Shown here in pieces: positions 10,390 to 22,547 of a stretch of DNA of 64,000 nucleotides; the stretch's first letter is position 1; every line of letters starts with the position of its first letter. Both the position numbers and the translations under genes were made by a program. Under the pieces are notes generated by a model. It worked only from the letters and a program-made list of their open reading frames with translations, ran no database searches and had not been told where the DNA came from. The stretch covers positions 23,740,491-23,804,490 of the forward strand of contig CM043942.1 in NCBI GenBank assembly GCA_014529385.2, in the 5' to 3' direction. Origin of the DNA: Adiantum capillus-veneris. Taxonomy: Eukaryota > Streptophyta > Polypodiopsida > Polypodiales > Pteridaceae.

Positions 10390-11390
10390 GTGCTATATAA
10401 ACATAATACTTCTACACAAAAGAAGACTATGTTCACAAGAAAGGTGTTTTTACCTTAACTATTCCGCATTCAGATCATTTATGTACAATATGGTAAGAAT
10501 GAAGCAACATTCTGGGTATTCTATATATCAGACAAAACATGAAGCTACATATGAAATAGGGGTCGAACTGCAGCAAATCAAACCATCTTTCAACAAAAAT
10601 AGAATTCTCATCTGCATCTATATAAGCAACACAACAAATTAAAATATGTGGTAGAAGTGAGAACCTACTCATTATGATCCATGTTGTACTAAAAAATTAT
10701 TAGATTAGCTACCATCCTTCAAAGAAAAATAAAAGTAAAAGAATTTCTTCTTTAAAAAAAGAAGAGTTTCCATATAAGGCCATTTCTCCTTGTGAAATGT
10801 TTAAAAGTTTTTGCTCATCAACTTATTTTTCAATGTTTTTATGTTAACAAGAACATGTGTTTTTAGAAAAGTTTCAAATGTTTTATATGAAAAAAACACC
10901 AAGAAGGTAGTCTTTGTTTTATAATAAGTCATTTTTTAGATCCATAGATGCTCTAGGGTCTTCCCTTTAAAAATACCATGAGACAATGTATTAAGCTATC
11001 ACTACACACTAAGATAATCAAAAGAGACATTTCTTTTTGTTGCAAAACTCACAATCGTGAGTGATTATATTAGAATGTCAAAGAGAAGATTAGAGACCAA
11101 CCTCAAGCTTATGCCAAACCTTGAGGCACTGAAATTACATAGGATTCAAACTATTAACAAGAACGTTGTTAGGGGCTTGTTTGAATGGCACTGGTCACCC
11201 TGAGCTAGTCATTCAAGTTGTGACTTTTATCTATGACATATATAAGCTCCTCACTTTCTTGTACAATCATTGAGAAACTAGCCACAGAGAGATCGTTATT
11301 AAAGACAAGACAGTTCCTTAACTTCCGAATATTATAAAAGAAGCAAAATCTAACAATTTGAGTACAAACAAGAAGGGTAGGACTTTGATA

Positions 11391-11774
11391 CTATTTCCCC
11401 CCTAGACATAGATCCTTCTTGAAGAAACCTATCTTCCATGTTCTTTGTATGCACTTGCATACCTTCCCTACCATTCCTATAATAGTTGGACAATCCATGA
11501 AAAGGTGTGTGGAGTCTATGTTAGCCCCTCGACACACTGAGCACCTATCGGATCCAATGTCCCGTGCATGAATCTTGACGCCCATAGACTTCATAGCTTT
11601 TAATAGGATTATGAAACTTGGTGTCCCTTTTATCCAAATTGAGTCTCTTTTATACTTCCAAGTTTTTCTTCGGTCAATAGACCAAACATCAAACCACACT
11701 CTTAGAGTACTCCCAAGGAAATCATAAAAGCCTTTACTAATTCTTTCAAACAACATAGAGCCCAATTTTTCCAA
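11391..11774 (-). pseudogene. RT zinc-binding (zf-RVT) fragment of a LINE-like element
   Basis: The minus-strand reading holds WIKGTPSFIILLKAMKSMGV, then CSVCRGANIDSTHLFMDCP. The C-x2-C ... H-x4-C pattern with HLFMDCP is characteristic of the zinc-binding module after the RT of plant L1-type LINEs. No RT palm motif is found upstream and the frame breaks there. I read it as a 3' fragment of a dead LINE. Copy B of Y has the same stretch, interrupted by a gypsy fragment. Confidence 0.6.
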
Positions 11775-14719
11775 CCTTTTAATCTTATGGAGGTCCTTAT
11801 AGGTTTTAATTCAGATGAAGCCGAAAATGTGTTTGGAAAAAAGATCAAATCTTTGAGCCATACTACCATGGTTAGGTCGAATTCTAGTAAAATAAGACAA
11901 CATGGTAAGTGTTTTGACTGAATATTCAAGCCAAAATATATTTCCGCCGATGAATACCAAAAGCAAAATGTTAAAGAATTAGTTGATAAGACCTCAATGA
12001 GTATAGTTTATCAATATATACACTCTTTTTTAGTGTTATAGCAGAAGACATATCCAACACAGAGGTGTGCATGAGAGAAGTCATAAGGTATGCTCAAAAC
12101 ACAAACTTTATGCTTGACTAAAGCGGACAAGAATAGGAACCAAATAAAATAGTTCAGAACCATGCCAGGAGGAGGGGAGGAGAAGATAAACAATAGTAAG
12201 CAAAGTGATGAATAAAATTGATGAAGCTGCACAACATTAGGTTATAGTGTAGGCGTAGAAAAGTCATGCTCATGTTTGAAAGAAAAATTTGCAAAGAGGT
12301 GATAACTTTAGGGAAAGACTGTATGTATCAAAGAAGGAAACAAGTATTTTTTGTCAAATATCATTGAATCAATTTCTTGATGCAAGAGTCTTATAACAAA
12401 GCGTGAGACCAACGATCAGAGAGTTTTAAGTTCAGAAGTTCAAAAACTACCACGCTATCATATGCTATAGAGAACACAATAGCAATGCGAGGGTAAGAAT
12501 TAGTATCACCTAATGTAATACTTAAAAGGTTCACTTTTAACATCATCACTTTAAGTGGAAAGTATACAAAGCACCAACAACTCTATGGTGTAGATTATTT
12601 TAGTGCTTCATTGCATTGTTTAGCTTTCAATGAAGGAGAAAAGACTAAGATAAGATGATTCAAATAATTTCCTCAAGAAATCTTAGAGGAAGACCATAAT
12701 TCTACCTATGAATTAGTTAATGTGTTGTAACAAGAAGTTATTAGTTTTGTGAAGCTTTTTAGACATATGAGGGTTCCCCACAATCAAAAGAGCCACCAAA
12801 TTATTATAAGGCTATATCAAGAGTGTCAAGGCAGGCTGGGGCCAAACAAGCAAGTGCCAATGTAAAGCAATCAAAACGAGGTAAATAGAATTTCAAAATT
12901 CCAAATCATGTACTACCAACCTCCATGCAATCCCTTGAGAATTTGTACCAAAACCATACATTAAGGCTTCAACTAAAAAATAGGAAAACCAAAATTCTCA
13001 AATTTTCAATTATGTCAGGCTATCTTCTTCAAGATTCATGCATCAAGCCAAATTTAGGTAAGATTACCAATCTCTTATAAGCCAAATATCCTAGATTTTT
13101 CAATTTTTACTAAAGAATTATCGGGTGCATTCTTATCACTAGTTTCTTGTATCAAGGCCATTCTCAAGGACCTCATAGAGATTACTTCAGATCAATCAAA
13201 TTGGAGTGAAATCTTCAACCCATATCATCAAGAGAGTTTAATCAAGTCTCAACAGCTATGCAAAATTGTGAGAAGGACCCAAAATATTATTGGTTCCAAC
13301 ATTATCGAATGAAAAAGGAAGCACATATCAAAATGAGATCAAGTCAAGAATAGAAAAAACTGCCAAGCAACCCTTTCTTGTCTTCTGTGGGATCACCCAA
13401 CCAAACAACCAAAGGGTGCTAAGGTACATTCTTGCATAGTCTTTAGAAATTTTTAATCATGGTATCGTTCTAAAGAGTCCCAAGGTACTTTTTTGCATAG
13501 TCTTTAGAAATTTTAAATCATGGTATCATTTTTCAAAATGAACTTTACAATATGCTCTGCAAATTGAAATCATTTAAGTTATCAAAATGCGTTCTTATTC
13601 CTTTAAGTGCCTTTATTAAACCTCAACGTAAGTGTTCTTTAGCCATCTGAAAAAGACCAAATGCAACTATTCCATGATTGGTAGGAGGGGAATCCAATTG
13701 GTCAAAACATTGTTTAGCAATTCAAATTCAGGCTTAGATTACCATAATTAGTTTAGAGCACAACATCTAGGCCATCTCTTTTTATGTACAAGGAGTGGCA
13801 AGCAAAACAATGGTGACAAACCCCATCCCACAATAATAAGAAACTATTACCACGTTATGCAAAACTAAGAAGGCATGGGATCACCCAATCACAATAAAAA
13901 TATAGTATGCTGCCAAGTCTAACCATATTTATACCATATCACTGATCCACAACTTGAAGTGTAATTAACCCATTTATTACCAAAAGGTAAACACCAATTG
14001 TACCAAAGGCCAATCAAACCATGAGATTAGTAAAATAAGGATTCAATAAAAAAAAATCAAGTCTTGGAAAAGCACCTATGAAAAGAAGGCTCCATCAACT
14101 ATTTCCATGAAGCAATGAGAGATGAAAATCACATATGTTCACAAATCAACAAGCCAATCAAAATTGCACCCTGCTTTCACTCTCTTTCTCTCACACATTC
14201 TTTCAAGTAGAATAAGAAGCCAAAAAGAACCACAAGGCTAAGTGAGGAATAGAAACTGCAATAGATTTTGGAGCTTTGTATTGAGTTAGCAGCCACCATC
14301 AAAACATGTCCAACCATAGTGCAAGCTAGGCCTTGGACAAGGAGAGTGGAGTAGGCTTCCATCCATTCACAAGTTAGTCAAGAACGTACTCATGAGTATT
14401 TTCAATTGGAGAAAGGATTGATTTGGACAACCAAATAAGCAATAGGATGGACATACCTTCAAATTTTTAGGAATGGGGGTAAGAGAGATGATACATAAGG
14501 TAACTCCAATAACATTAGAGTAGGCTAGCTTACAACAAGGAAAATAGACAATTGATGCTCAATTTTTGGCTAGGCTATATCGACATGCAAGTAATGTCTC
14601 GCATATGTATGTATTCAAAAGATGCTCCCATATTTACATCGCGACAACTTAGGAAAGGCATGATCGAATATCTTCTCCTCAAAATGAAAGAGACCATCAA
14701 TAATTATCATTGGAAGAGG

Positions 14720-14886
14720 TTTTGGGGTAAAGGCGAGATGCCTCTTATCCCAATAGAATGTGCCAGAGACTCTGATTGCCCATCATTTGTACACACCTTA
14801 TTATTTACTAGATAGAAGCATAAGGGGATCTCTCACACATAGTGTGATGAGCTGGTCCACACACATCCTGTGTTCACTATCTCTCT

Positions 14887-14928
<42 letters not shown>

Positions 14929-16487
14929 CTTTTCCCACTCCACACACGCACCACATTCGCACACTCACAATTGGTATCAGAGTGCATGGTGGTCACGGAG
15001 AGCACATAGTGTTTAGAGCTTTGATGCGATAGCTTGCTCGTTGTTGACGGTGGAGAGATCAAGAAGCTTGGAAACTTTGTGAAAACATAGTGGGAGCTTG
15101 TGAGCTTAGCTGAGAGTGCTGTATGCTCTTGTGGAAGCTCGAAAGAGAAAGTGGAAGATTGTGTGTTGGTGAAGGTGTTGCCCTAAAACTTGTGTGCGCA
15201 ACAATACTTCTTCCAAATTCGTAAATTCTCCTTGTAGAGAGAAGATCTAAAATTTTTGTCCCTCGAGCCCCTCCATTTTGACATGCTCTACAACTTTGCA
15301 AAAGAAACTTTCTACAAAATCCTCGTCGTTTTGCTGATATTCAGCTCAGACTGAGTGTATACAAAAATTTCAGGTTTCTGTTTTTGTGCAACATGCGAGT
15401 TTGATGTACTTTTGGAGGCAAGGTAGGTGCTCAAAGTTGAGTGCATAAATTCTAAGTTGAAGATGTAATGTTAGCTTGTATGGAGATTGTGGTTTTGAGG
15501 GTTTTTTGGTAGATTTGGGTAAAGAATCACGGAGGCGTTTACACACCATTGAAGCGGTCTCTTGAGAGATTCGATTTTTTGAGCAAATAATCGGAGCTTC
15601 TTTCACAGGTTTTCACATTTTGTAGAGATTTAATGCATATTGAGTGCGGGTATGATGTGAATTTATTGCTTGTGTTTGAGCTTTGCAGCTTGTTGGATAA
15701 TTGGATTTGATAACCATTTTACTGCCAAAACTCTAGCAAAATTTTCCCAACAATTTTATGCGCATGATTTGATGCGATCCAAGTTGTGATTGCAGGTTGC
15801 ACTCAAGGATTTTGCACGGTGTTCTTTGTAGGTGGGAGATTATTGCATGTATGCCTCGATACCACACTGGGCGAGCTTAGCAATTAGCTCATAGATTTGT
15901 AGTGTCTTGTACAGCACGTACAACTTATGTATTGACATTGTGGGAGCTTTACGCTCATTGATTCTGATTGAGAGATTCTTGGATTTTTTGCCATTCTGTT
16001 TGGCATTGTATTTTGGCAATTTTTTATTTCCTCGTTTTCTGGTGACATGTTGCTCCAGTTACAAAGGAGACTCTGCCGTTTTCTCATCAGGTTTAATGCA
16101 TTTTGTGACAAATGCTAGAGAGATTTTTAAGCCAAGTTTTGGCTTACGCCTATGCACATCATCATTTTTCTTGCACTCTCATTGCGTATGGTCACAATTT
16201 ATGCATCATTGGTTCTTGGTTTTGGGAGAGGGTTATCCGGAGGGTTATATGCTTTATGCAATATTTGCCATAGTTTTGGTGGTAGGTGTTTGATCATCTA
16301 GTTTTCTTTTGCATTGTGTTGAGCGGTTATGTTCTTATAGACAATACATTTACACTTTATGTGGTCTAGTCTATAGGATCATTTTACGCTCAATTATGGT
16401 ATCTTATGATAGTTTGTCATTGAATACGCAGGTTGGTGTATGAAGAAAATCTCAGAAGCGTAGACATGTGGTTTCTTGGCATTATGG
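14720..16487 (+). mobile_element. Short copia derivative V, copy A, 3'-truncated
   Basis: The 5' LTR is 14720-14969, starting TTTTGGGG (expected TGTTGGGG) and ending CACTCACA, with a (CT)n tract inside. The PBS is 14972-14983 (TGGTATCAGAGT). The flanking AGAGG at 14715-14719 is the same target site as in copy B. The internal part matches the copy B leader and the start of its small ORF, which here breaks at a TGA after NTQVGV. Homology ends where the flank of copia copy 2 begins. Confidence 0.8.
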
Positions 16488-16647
16488 GAGACGTAAATTT
16501 CAAAACCACACAATAGCTTCCTAGCCATATAATAACCTAAATGACATGTGTTGTGTAGTAGCTTTAGAATCTATGATGGATGTCCATATATAGTGTGCCT
16601 AGTAGGTACTATCCTAAGAAGTCCCTTTGGCTTACACAATAAATAGT
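16488..16647. repeat. Left flank shared by both copia copies, copy 2
   Basis: Paralogous to 6865-7016. Its left edge cuts into element V, so this junction is younger than V. Confidence 0.75.
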
Positions 16648-16872
16648 TGTTACTATGTATGTGGTAGTGATGTGTGTGAACACACTTAGGACTACCGAGG
16701 GGTTTTCCGCTCACTAGAAGGTTTTTTTCCCCATGTATTATATATATGCCCATCACTCTAGGCTAGCTTATCTTTCTATTTGTGCACTAAAAAATACATT
16801 CTCTGTTGTGTGCATTGAGCTTCTTCATCTTATCCAAGTTGTGTGTGCATCTATGAAATCCTAATTCCAACA
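16648..16872 (+). repeat. 5' LTR of copia copy 2
   Basis: Runs TGTTACTATG...ATTCCAACA. The PBS (16875-16886, exact TGGTATCAGAGC) follows after two bases. Confidence 0.85.
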
Positions 16873-17480
16873 ATTGGTATCAGAGCAAGTTGCGTTCTCT
16901 CGAGCATAGTCACCAACATGTTACATCATTGACACCCCTATGCTCACTTTCTCCAAATTGGGTGAGTTTTGGTGAGCATCAATAGGTGAAATAATCATTT
17001 GAGAAGGCTCATAGATCTTGGTGTGCTTAGAATTTGATTCGGGCTCCATTTCCACTATAGACGGCAGTACTACGTAGGCAATTTATCTTCTCGTGCAAAT
17101 TTTTTGTCCCTACAATTTTCTACAGAAAATTGTAGTGACAGAAATTTTCTAAGCAATATGCTCTCTATTGTGTGTGTTGAGCTTCTTCATGTTCTCCAAG
17201 TTGTGTGTGCATCCATGAAACCCTAATTCCAACAATTGGAATCATAGTAGGTTGTGTTCTCTCGAGCATAGTCAACAACACCATCGACACCCCCATGCTC
17301 ACTTTATCCAAATTGGGTGAGTTTTGTGAGCCTCAATAGGTCAACTAATAATTTGAGAAGGCTCATAGATCTTGGTGTGCTTAGAATTTGATTTTCGAGC
17401 TCCGTTTCCACTATATACAGCAGTACTATGCATGCAATTTTGTCCTTTTTGCAAAAAAATTGTCACTACAAATTTCTATA
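16798..17480 (+). repeat. Duplicated leader with palindrome, copia copy 2
   Basis: The LTR tail, PBS and leader unit is repeated at an offset of about 362 bp. The second PBS reads TGGAATCATAGT, three mismatches. Near the unit junction an 11-bp perfect inverted repeat (17110-17120 with 17125-17135, 4-base loop) is present. Copy 1 has lost one arm. Confidence 0.75.
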
Positions 17481-17587
17481 AAACGGGTCCCTTACAATTC
17501 TCTTTGGGTTGTGTAAATAGCACAAGTAAGTAATACTTTGTTTTTCCTGTTTTAGAGTAATTTTCACATCGGGTGCTGTCATTCGCC

Positions 17588-17760
17588 ATGGCTGACAACG
17601 ACATAGGTGTTTTCAAGATGTTTGCTATTGAGAGGACAAGTTGGATGGGAATAACTACCCAATGTGGGTTTACGTGATGACACATGTTCTTGTGTCAGAG
17701 GGTGTTTAGAATGTTGTGCACATCATTGACGTGCACCCATCTTCTGTGGATCCTTAGTAA
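17588..17760 (+). pseudogene. copia gag N-terminus, truncated
   Basis: The reading follows copy 1: MADNDIGVFKMF, a frameshift, then DGNNYPMWVYVMTHV, a TAG and VVHIIDVHP. It breaks off earlier than in copy 1. Confidence 0.75.
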
Positions 17761-17829
17761 GGGCTACATGCAGGCTGCAACTTATGAATAGCCATGTTTG
17801 TAAACTTATGCAAAGTGCATCCTTGGGTT

Positions 17830-18475
17830 ATTACATGTACTTCGTGATTTTCATTGTGCTGATTACTTCAGGCATGCATGGGTGTATCCGCTTAAACCTA
17901 AGTCTGAAGTGTTCATGTGTTTCAAGCAATTTCTGGTTATTGTTGAAAAGATCTCTATTTTTTTTTTGTTATGGCTGAAAATGTCTCTAAATATACTATG
18001 GGCACCCTCCATTCAGATCAAGGGGAGGAGTGTATATCTCATGAATTTAATACGTTTTTGGCTAGTGGGATAAAACACCAATGTATAGTGCCATATACAC
18101 CTTAACAAAATGGTGTTGTTGAAAGAAAAAAATAAGTCGCCATATACATCTTAACAAAATGATGTTGCTGAAAGAAAAAACAGGTCGCTTATGAAGATGC
18201 ACAGTTTATGGTCAAGAGTCAAGCGTTACCACATTCGTTTTGGCTTGAGGCTATCATGTGTGCTACTTATGTACTTAGTTTTGGTTGTTTGGCTTATGGT
18301 TTAGTGTCACAAGCGTAGAGCAAAAAATTGGATGATAAGGCTGTCAAATGTATTTTTGTTGGTTATAGTGTTGAAAGAAAAGGTTACTGGTTGTACCATC
18401 CGCAAAACAAATGTATTGTGGTCTCACGTGATGTTGTGTTTGTGCAAGATTCTGTTAGCCTTTGATGTCATGTAC
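17830..18475 (+). pseudogene. copia integrase, broken
   Basis: Core pieces (HAWVYPLKPKSEVFMCFKQF; GIKHQCIVPYTP-stop-QNGVVERKN) are followed by a further VERKN motif. That is part of a small local duplication of CCATATACACCTTAACAAAATG. The C-terminal domain reads LDDKAVKCIFVGYSVERKGY and CIVVSRDVVFVQDS, typical of copia. In-frame stops and frame changes separate the parts. Confidence 0.8.
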
Positions 18476-18689
18476 TGGAAATAGTAATGTACGCTTGCAT
18501 GACATTTATGACCGTTTATTGCCTCTTTTCTGTGGTGGAAGTTTGAATGTAAGTTCAAATGAGGCAAATTTACAGCCTATGGGGGTTTCTGAAAATGTTA
18601 CAGATTAGCATATTACTGACGCGGATGTACATGATGTACTTGTGAGCAGGCTAGAGGTATGCCAAAATGGCTACCATGTGTGACAGTAA

Positions 18690-20335
18690 ATTGGATGCAC
18701 CTTTGTCTAATCGTACTCGTTCACGTTCTTGCCATACCTCTTATGCATCAGATTGTTATGCTTTGGCTGTGTATAGCTTATGTGATAAAGAGGAACCTCT
18801 ATCTTTTGATGAAGCACAGAATTCCAAAAATTGGATGGTTGCCATGCAATCAGAATATGATGCACTTATAGAAAATGACACATGGACTTAATTTGATTTG
18901 CCTCCTGGGCTCAAAAGGCCATTGCTACAAAGTGGGTTTACAAGTTGAAATGCAAGCCGGATGGTGAGGTTGATCACCATAAGGCTCGAGTTGTTGCAAA
19001 AGGCTATGCGTAGCAAAAAGGTATAGATTATGAAGAAACTTTTTCTCCCACTTGGCGTATGACTATGTGCATTTTCTATGTGAATTGGCAGCTCATTTTG
19101 GTTGGGATGTACATCAATCAGACATTGTTATTGCTTTCTTGAATGGTGACATATTTGAGGAAGTTATGTAACGCATCCTCGTGGTTTTGTCAAGAAAGGA
19201 CAAGAGGATAAGGTCTGCAAATGTAACAAAGCTTTGTATGGGTTGAAGCAATCTCCTCATGCTTGGTATGAGAAGGCTGACACTCATTTGGTCAAATGAG
19301 GCTTTCGTAACAATCCAACAGAAAGCACATTGTATGTAAAGCATGAGGGTGATGTACTTCTCATTGTGGTTCTTTATGTAGATCATTTGCTGATCACTGG
19401 ACCAAATGAGACACATATTGTTGAATTTAAGACTGATTTGAATGCTACTTTCAAGATGAAATATTTGGGGCTATTGATTGCATCATTACTTGGGTATACA
19501 GTTTAAGCATTGTGATGGTTGTATTGCCTTGTGTCAGAAAAGTTACATAGAAACATTGCTATGTAAGTTTGGACTTGAGGATTGCAAACCTATTGCCACT
19601 CCCGTGGAGACAGGTTTGAAATTGAGTCTACATGATGCTGGTGATCCTGTAAATGTCACTATTTACCAAACTGTTGTTGGATGCCTCATTTATGTATGCA
19701 GCACGAGGCCGTATATTCAGTTTGCAGTCTCACACGTCAACAGATTTATGCATAGCCTAGGGTCTAAGCATTGGCAGGCTCTCAAGAGGATTTTCCACTA
19801 CTTGAGTGGCAATTTACATCTTGGATTTTTTTATCCCAAGGGGGGATCATTGCCGCAAAACTTACATGCTTTTTTGGACTCAGATTGGGTTGGTTGTTTT
19901 GACACATGAGTGTCCACAAGTGGTTTTTGTTTCATGCTTGGCAGTTCATATATATCATGGTTGAGCAAGAAGTAACCTACTGTGGCCACTTCAAGTTGTG
20001 ATGCTAATTACAGCGCAGTCTTCATAGATATGGTTAAGTGTGTATGGCTCGGACGCCTCATGGTTGATTTGGGTGTTGGTGGACAGGACACTGCCAACAC
20101 TATCTACACTAAAAGCCATAGTGCATTGGCAGTTGCGAGGAATCCAGTTTTTCATGCTCGTCAAAGCACATTGAGGTGCATTACCACTATGTCAGGGAGA
20201 GGCTCTTAGCAAGAGAGATCACCTTGGTGTATGTGCCAACACAGGACAACCTTGCGGATCTTTTCACAAAGGCATTGTCTCATGAGAATTTCAAAGATTT
20301 TCGCAAAGCTTTGGGCTTACTCCCCTTTGTGGATT
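18690..20335 (+). pseudogene. copia reverse transcriptase and RNase H, broken
   Basis: The RT part shows FDEAQNSKNWMVAMQSEYDA, KARVVAKGYA, CNKALYGLKQSPHAWYEK and LYVDHLLITGP. The last is the YVDD catalytic box with the second Asp changed to His. An open 143-codon stretch follows (HHYLGIQF, CKPIATPVETGLKLS, FLDSDWVGC), then the RNase H end (ATSSCDANYSAVF, DNLADLFTKAL) closing at a stop near 20335. Several stops and frameshifts make it inactive. Confidence 0.85.
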
Positions 20336-20422
20336 GATCATGTCCTCAAGGCATGGCACTTCCCTTTACTCTATGTGCCAGCTCTCATTCACCGCATCAC
20401 TCCAGGGAGATTTGTTACCATT

Positions 20423-20650
20423 TGTTACCATATACATGTGGTAGTGATGTGTGTGAACACACTTAGGACCACCTGGATTTTTTTTTCGTCTTTAGGAGGT
20501 TTTTTTCCCCGTGCATTGTATATACGCCCATCATTCTAGGGCTATCTATCTTTCCATTGCACACTAAGAAAAACACTCTCTATTGTGTGCCTTAAGCTTC
20601 CTTCATCTTCTCCAAGCTGTGTGTGTTTCCTTGCAACCCTATTTCCAACA
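20423..20650 (+). repeat. 3' LTR of copia copy 2
   Basis: Runs TGTTACCATATAC...TTTCCAACA. The 10-mer TTTGTTACCA is doubled at 20411-20430, so the polypurine stretch (CAGGGAGA, 20403-20410) lies just outside a small duplication. Confidence 0.8.
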
Positions 20651-21196
20651 AGAATACCCCTTATCTTTTCATGTCATACATGAAAACCCTAACCCATGAA
20701 CTAATCTAACCCTTGCTTTCCCATGGTGAAAGAAGAGGTTAGTGGAAAGGATGTACCTTGCATCAAAGTGGTTTCAAGTCCCAAACTATGCAGGGATCGT
20801 ATGAATATCAGCTCCAAAGATCATAATGATCACATGCATTTCAATTAGTAAGGCTTTACCATAACAAGTCTATAGCTTTTGCATATCAAAATATGCAAGC
20901 CTCATTGTGAGACGTAGCCTAGTGGACCATTGGCTACAAGATTTTTGGTGGAAGATAGGGTACTTAGAGGTGCAAGTCAAGATGTGAGAGCTCCACACAA
21001 TTCCTTTTGTATAAGTAGAACGTACTCAAACTAGTCAATAGTTTTAGTGGGGTTAATACTACCCAGTCAACCAAATTGGATTTATGGGATGTTACTCTGT
21101 GCAATTGGTGGCATAGGAGGTTTCCTTTGATCTAGTATGCACTTCTTGTCTATAGCCCCTCATGGGGTTCCCCTCCAGTTGAATTGGAGACCCAAA
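20651..21196. repeat. Repeat R1, copy 2
   Basis: Paralogous to 9075-9630 and directly adjacent to the copia 3' LTR. No coding content. Confidence 0.75.
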
Positions 21197-21440
21197 TATC
21201 CGGCACCCCTAACCACACAGAATCACGTACACGCACACTATCTACCAACCTTTGCACCATGGACTCGTCTACGAGGAATCACGACTATCCACACTCACAC
21301 ATGAGCACTTCAGTACAATAAATCCATCAACAAACCATCATATCCCGACACCGCTGGATGCATACAACTCCCCAATCTCTAAATGCACTCACACAGGGAG
21401 GCGACACACGCCTCAACCACGCGCAAAACAACTCACTCAA

Positions 21441-21486
<46 letters not shown>

Positions 21487-22547
21487 TACACACACACACA
21501 CCCGTGTGGTCCGGAGCCAACGCTACCACAGACTGATTGCACGAGATTAGAGGGAAACGACAATTGAATTCAAAACACTCAAGACAACTACAAACACATT
21601 ATTCATCGTATAAAATGCATCGAAATACAATGATGGTATCACTTGGAGACCACTTCCATGCAATGTGATTGTCCTCTCCCTTTACGACCTAGCGGCCTAT
21701 GATGAGCTTTCTCTCATTCTTTGACTACGGCCCCTCGAGGCCCAGCTTCTCATTTATATGCTTTGGTCGCTTCTCAAACTGCAGCCCTTGTGGCCTTTTC
21801 CTCTCACGATATTGCACTAGCTTTCATACCCCACCACACACTCAACTTATTGAGTTCTTCTCTATGCAGGTTTCCCACCTCTTCTATAGCCCTACTTTGT
21901 TGTCCCTTGGTTGAACTCGCTATCTTTAAACTATGGCTCTCCTTACCCCCAGTCCCTGTGCTTATGATCCCTTCTAGCTTATCTCCCACGGTTGGCGGCT
22001 CTGCATACCCCAAGCGGCCTTACCCTCCTCGGTACACAATCAGTCCCCTTTTTTTATGCAACTGGCCCATGCGGCCTTCCCTGCAATGGCGCCCTTCATA
22101 CTGCAACTGGCGGCGCTTCAGCCCCTGGCTGATTCCTCTGCAACACTCCTGACGATCCTCCAGTACAGCCCCTACAACCGGCCCTCCTTGTAAGCTGCAC
22201 CACCCTGTGCTCACGGCCTCCTTGGTGTCCTTGGCCCCCCTCTCCAATCTCTTGCCAGTATTAGCTGGGCTTCGACAAGCCCCTCCCATGCTCTTTAGCC
22301 CTGACTTGGCGGCCCTCCTTCTTTGCAACCTGGCCCCTTCTTCACGGTGAGCCCCAACCCAACTGGCGGCCTCTCTTTTGATGGCGCTGCACTCATCCCT
22401 CCTTTTTTTGCCCGTGGCGGCTCTGAGTTCCCCTTGGTCGCGGCCTGGCTCCTTCAATTCTCCCCATGTAGCCCAACAGATGGCGCTTCTTCTCCATGCA
22501 AACTGCAGCTCGTTTTACTTTGCTTTACTTTTAAAAAAAAATCTCCC
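21197..22547. other. C-rich non-coding stretch with (CT)n tract
   Basis: Contains a (CT)19 tract at 21444-21481 and, from about 21660 to 22520, DNA clearly richer in GC than its surroundings. Motifs such as CTGCAACTGGCGGC and GCGGCCTT recur. Open frames of 140-145 codons exist on both strands but have no recognisable domain. It could be part of an old LTR of the gypsy pol relic to its right. Confidence 0.35.

Larger units (their letters stand above)
10405..16487. repeat. Long repeat Y, copy A (contiguous)
   Basis: This copy matches, in order, 27410-28049, 40229-44059, 49943-50045 and 50046 to about 51770. The gaps in copy B are younger insertions. Its TTATA at 11065-11069 and AAAGA at 14618-14622 are the unoccupied target sites of elements Z and W. 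Apart from a zf-RVT scrap and element V it is AT-rich and non-coding. It may derive from a decayed non-LTR element or host intergenic DNA. Confidence 0.85.
16648..20650 (+). mobile_element. Ty1/copia element copy 2, both LTRs, degraded
   Basis: LTRs of 225 and 228 bp flank a 3.5-kb interior with PBS, duplicated leader, gag remnant, integrase, RT and RNase H. An intact copia interior is usually over 4 kb; here most of gag and protease are gone and stops and frameshifts are frequent. The 5-bp flanks (ATAGT and AGAAT) do not match, so the outer junctions are probably rearranged. Confidence 0.9.

Noticed and set aside
16643-20655. A target-site duplication around copia copy 2
   Set aside because: ATAGT and AGAAT differ, and the flanks are rearranged relative to copy 1.
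21721-22152. A 143-codon plus-strand open frame
   Set aside because: No domain, overlaps an equally long minus-strand frame, and is explained by the low stop-codon frequency of C-rich DNA.
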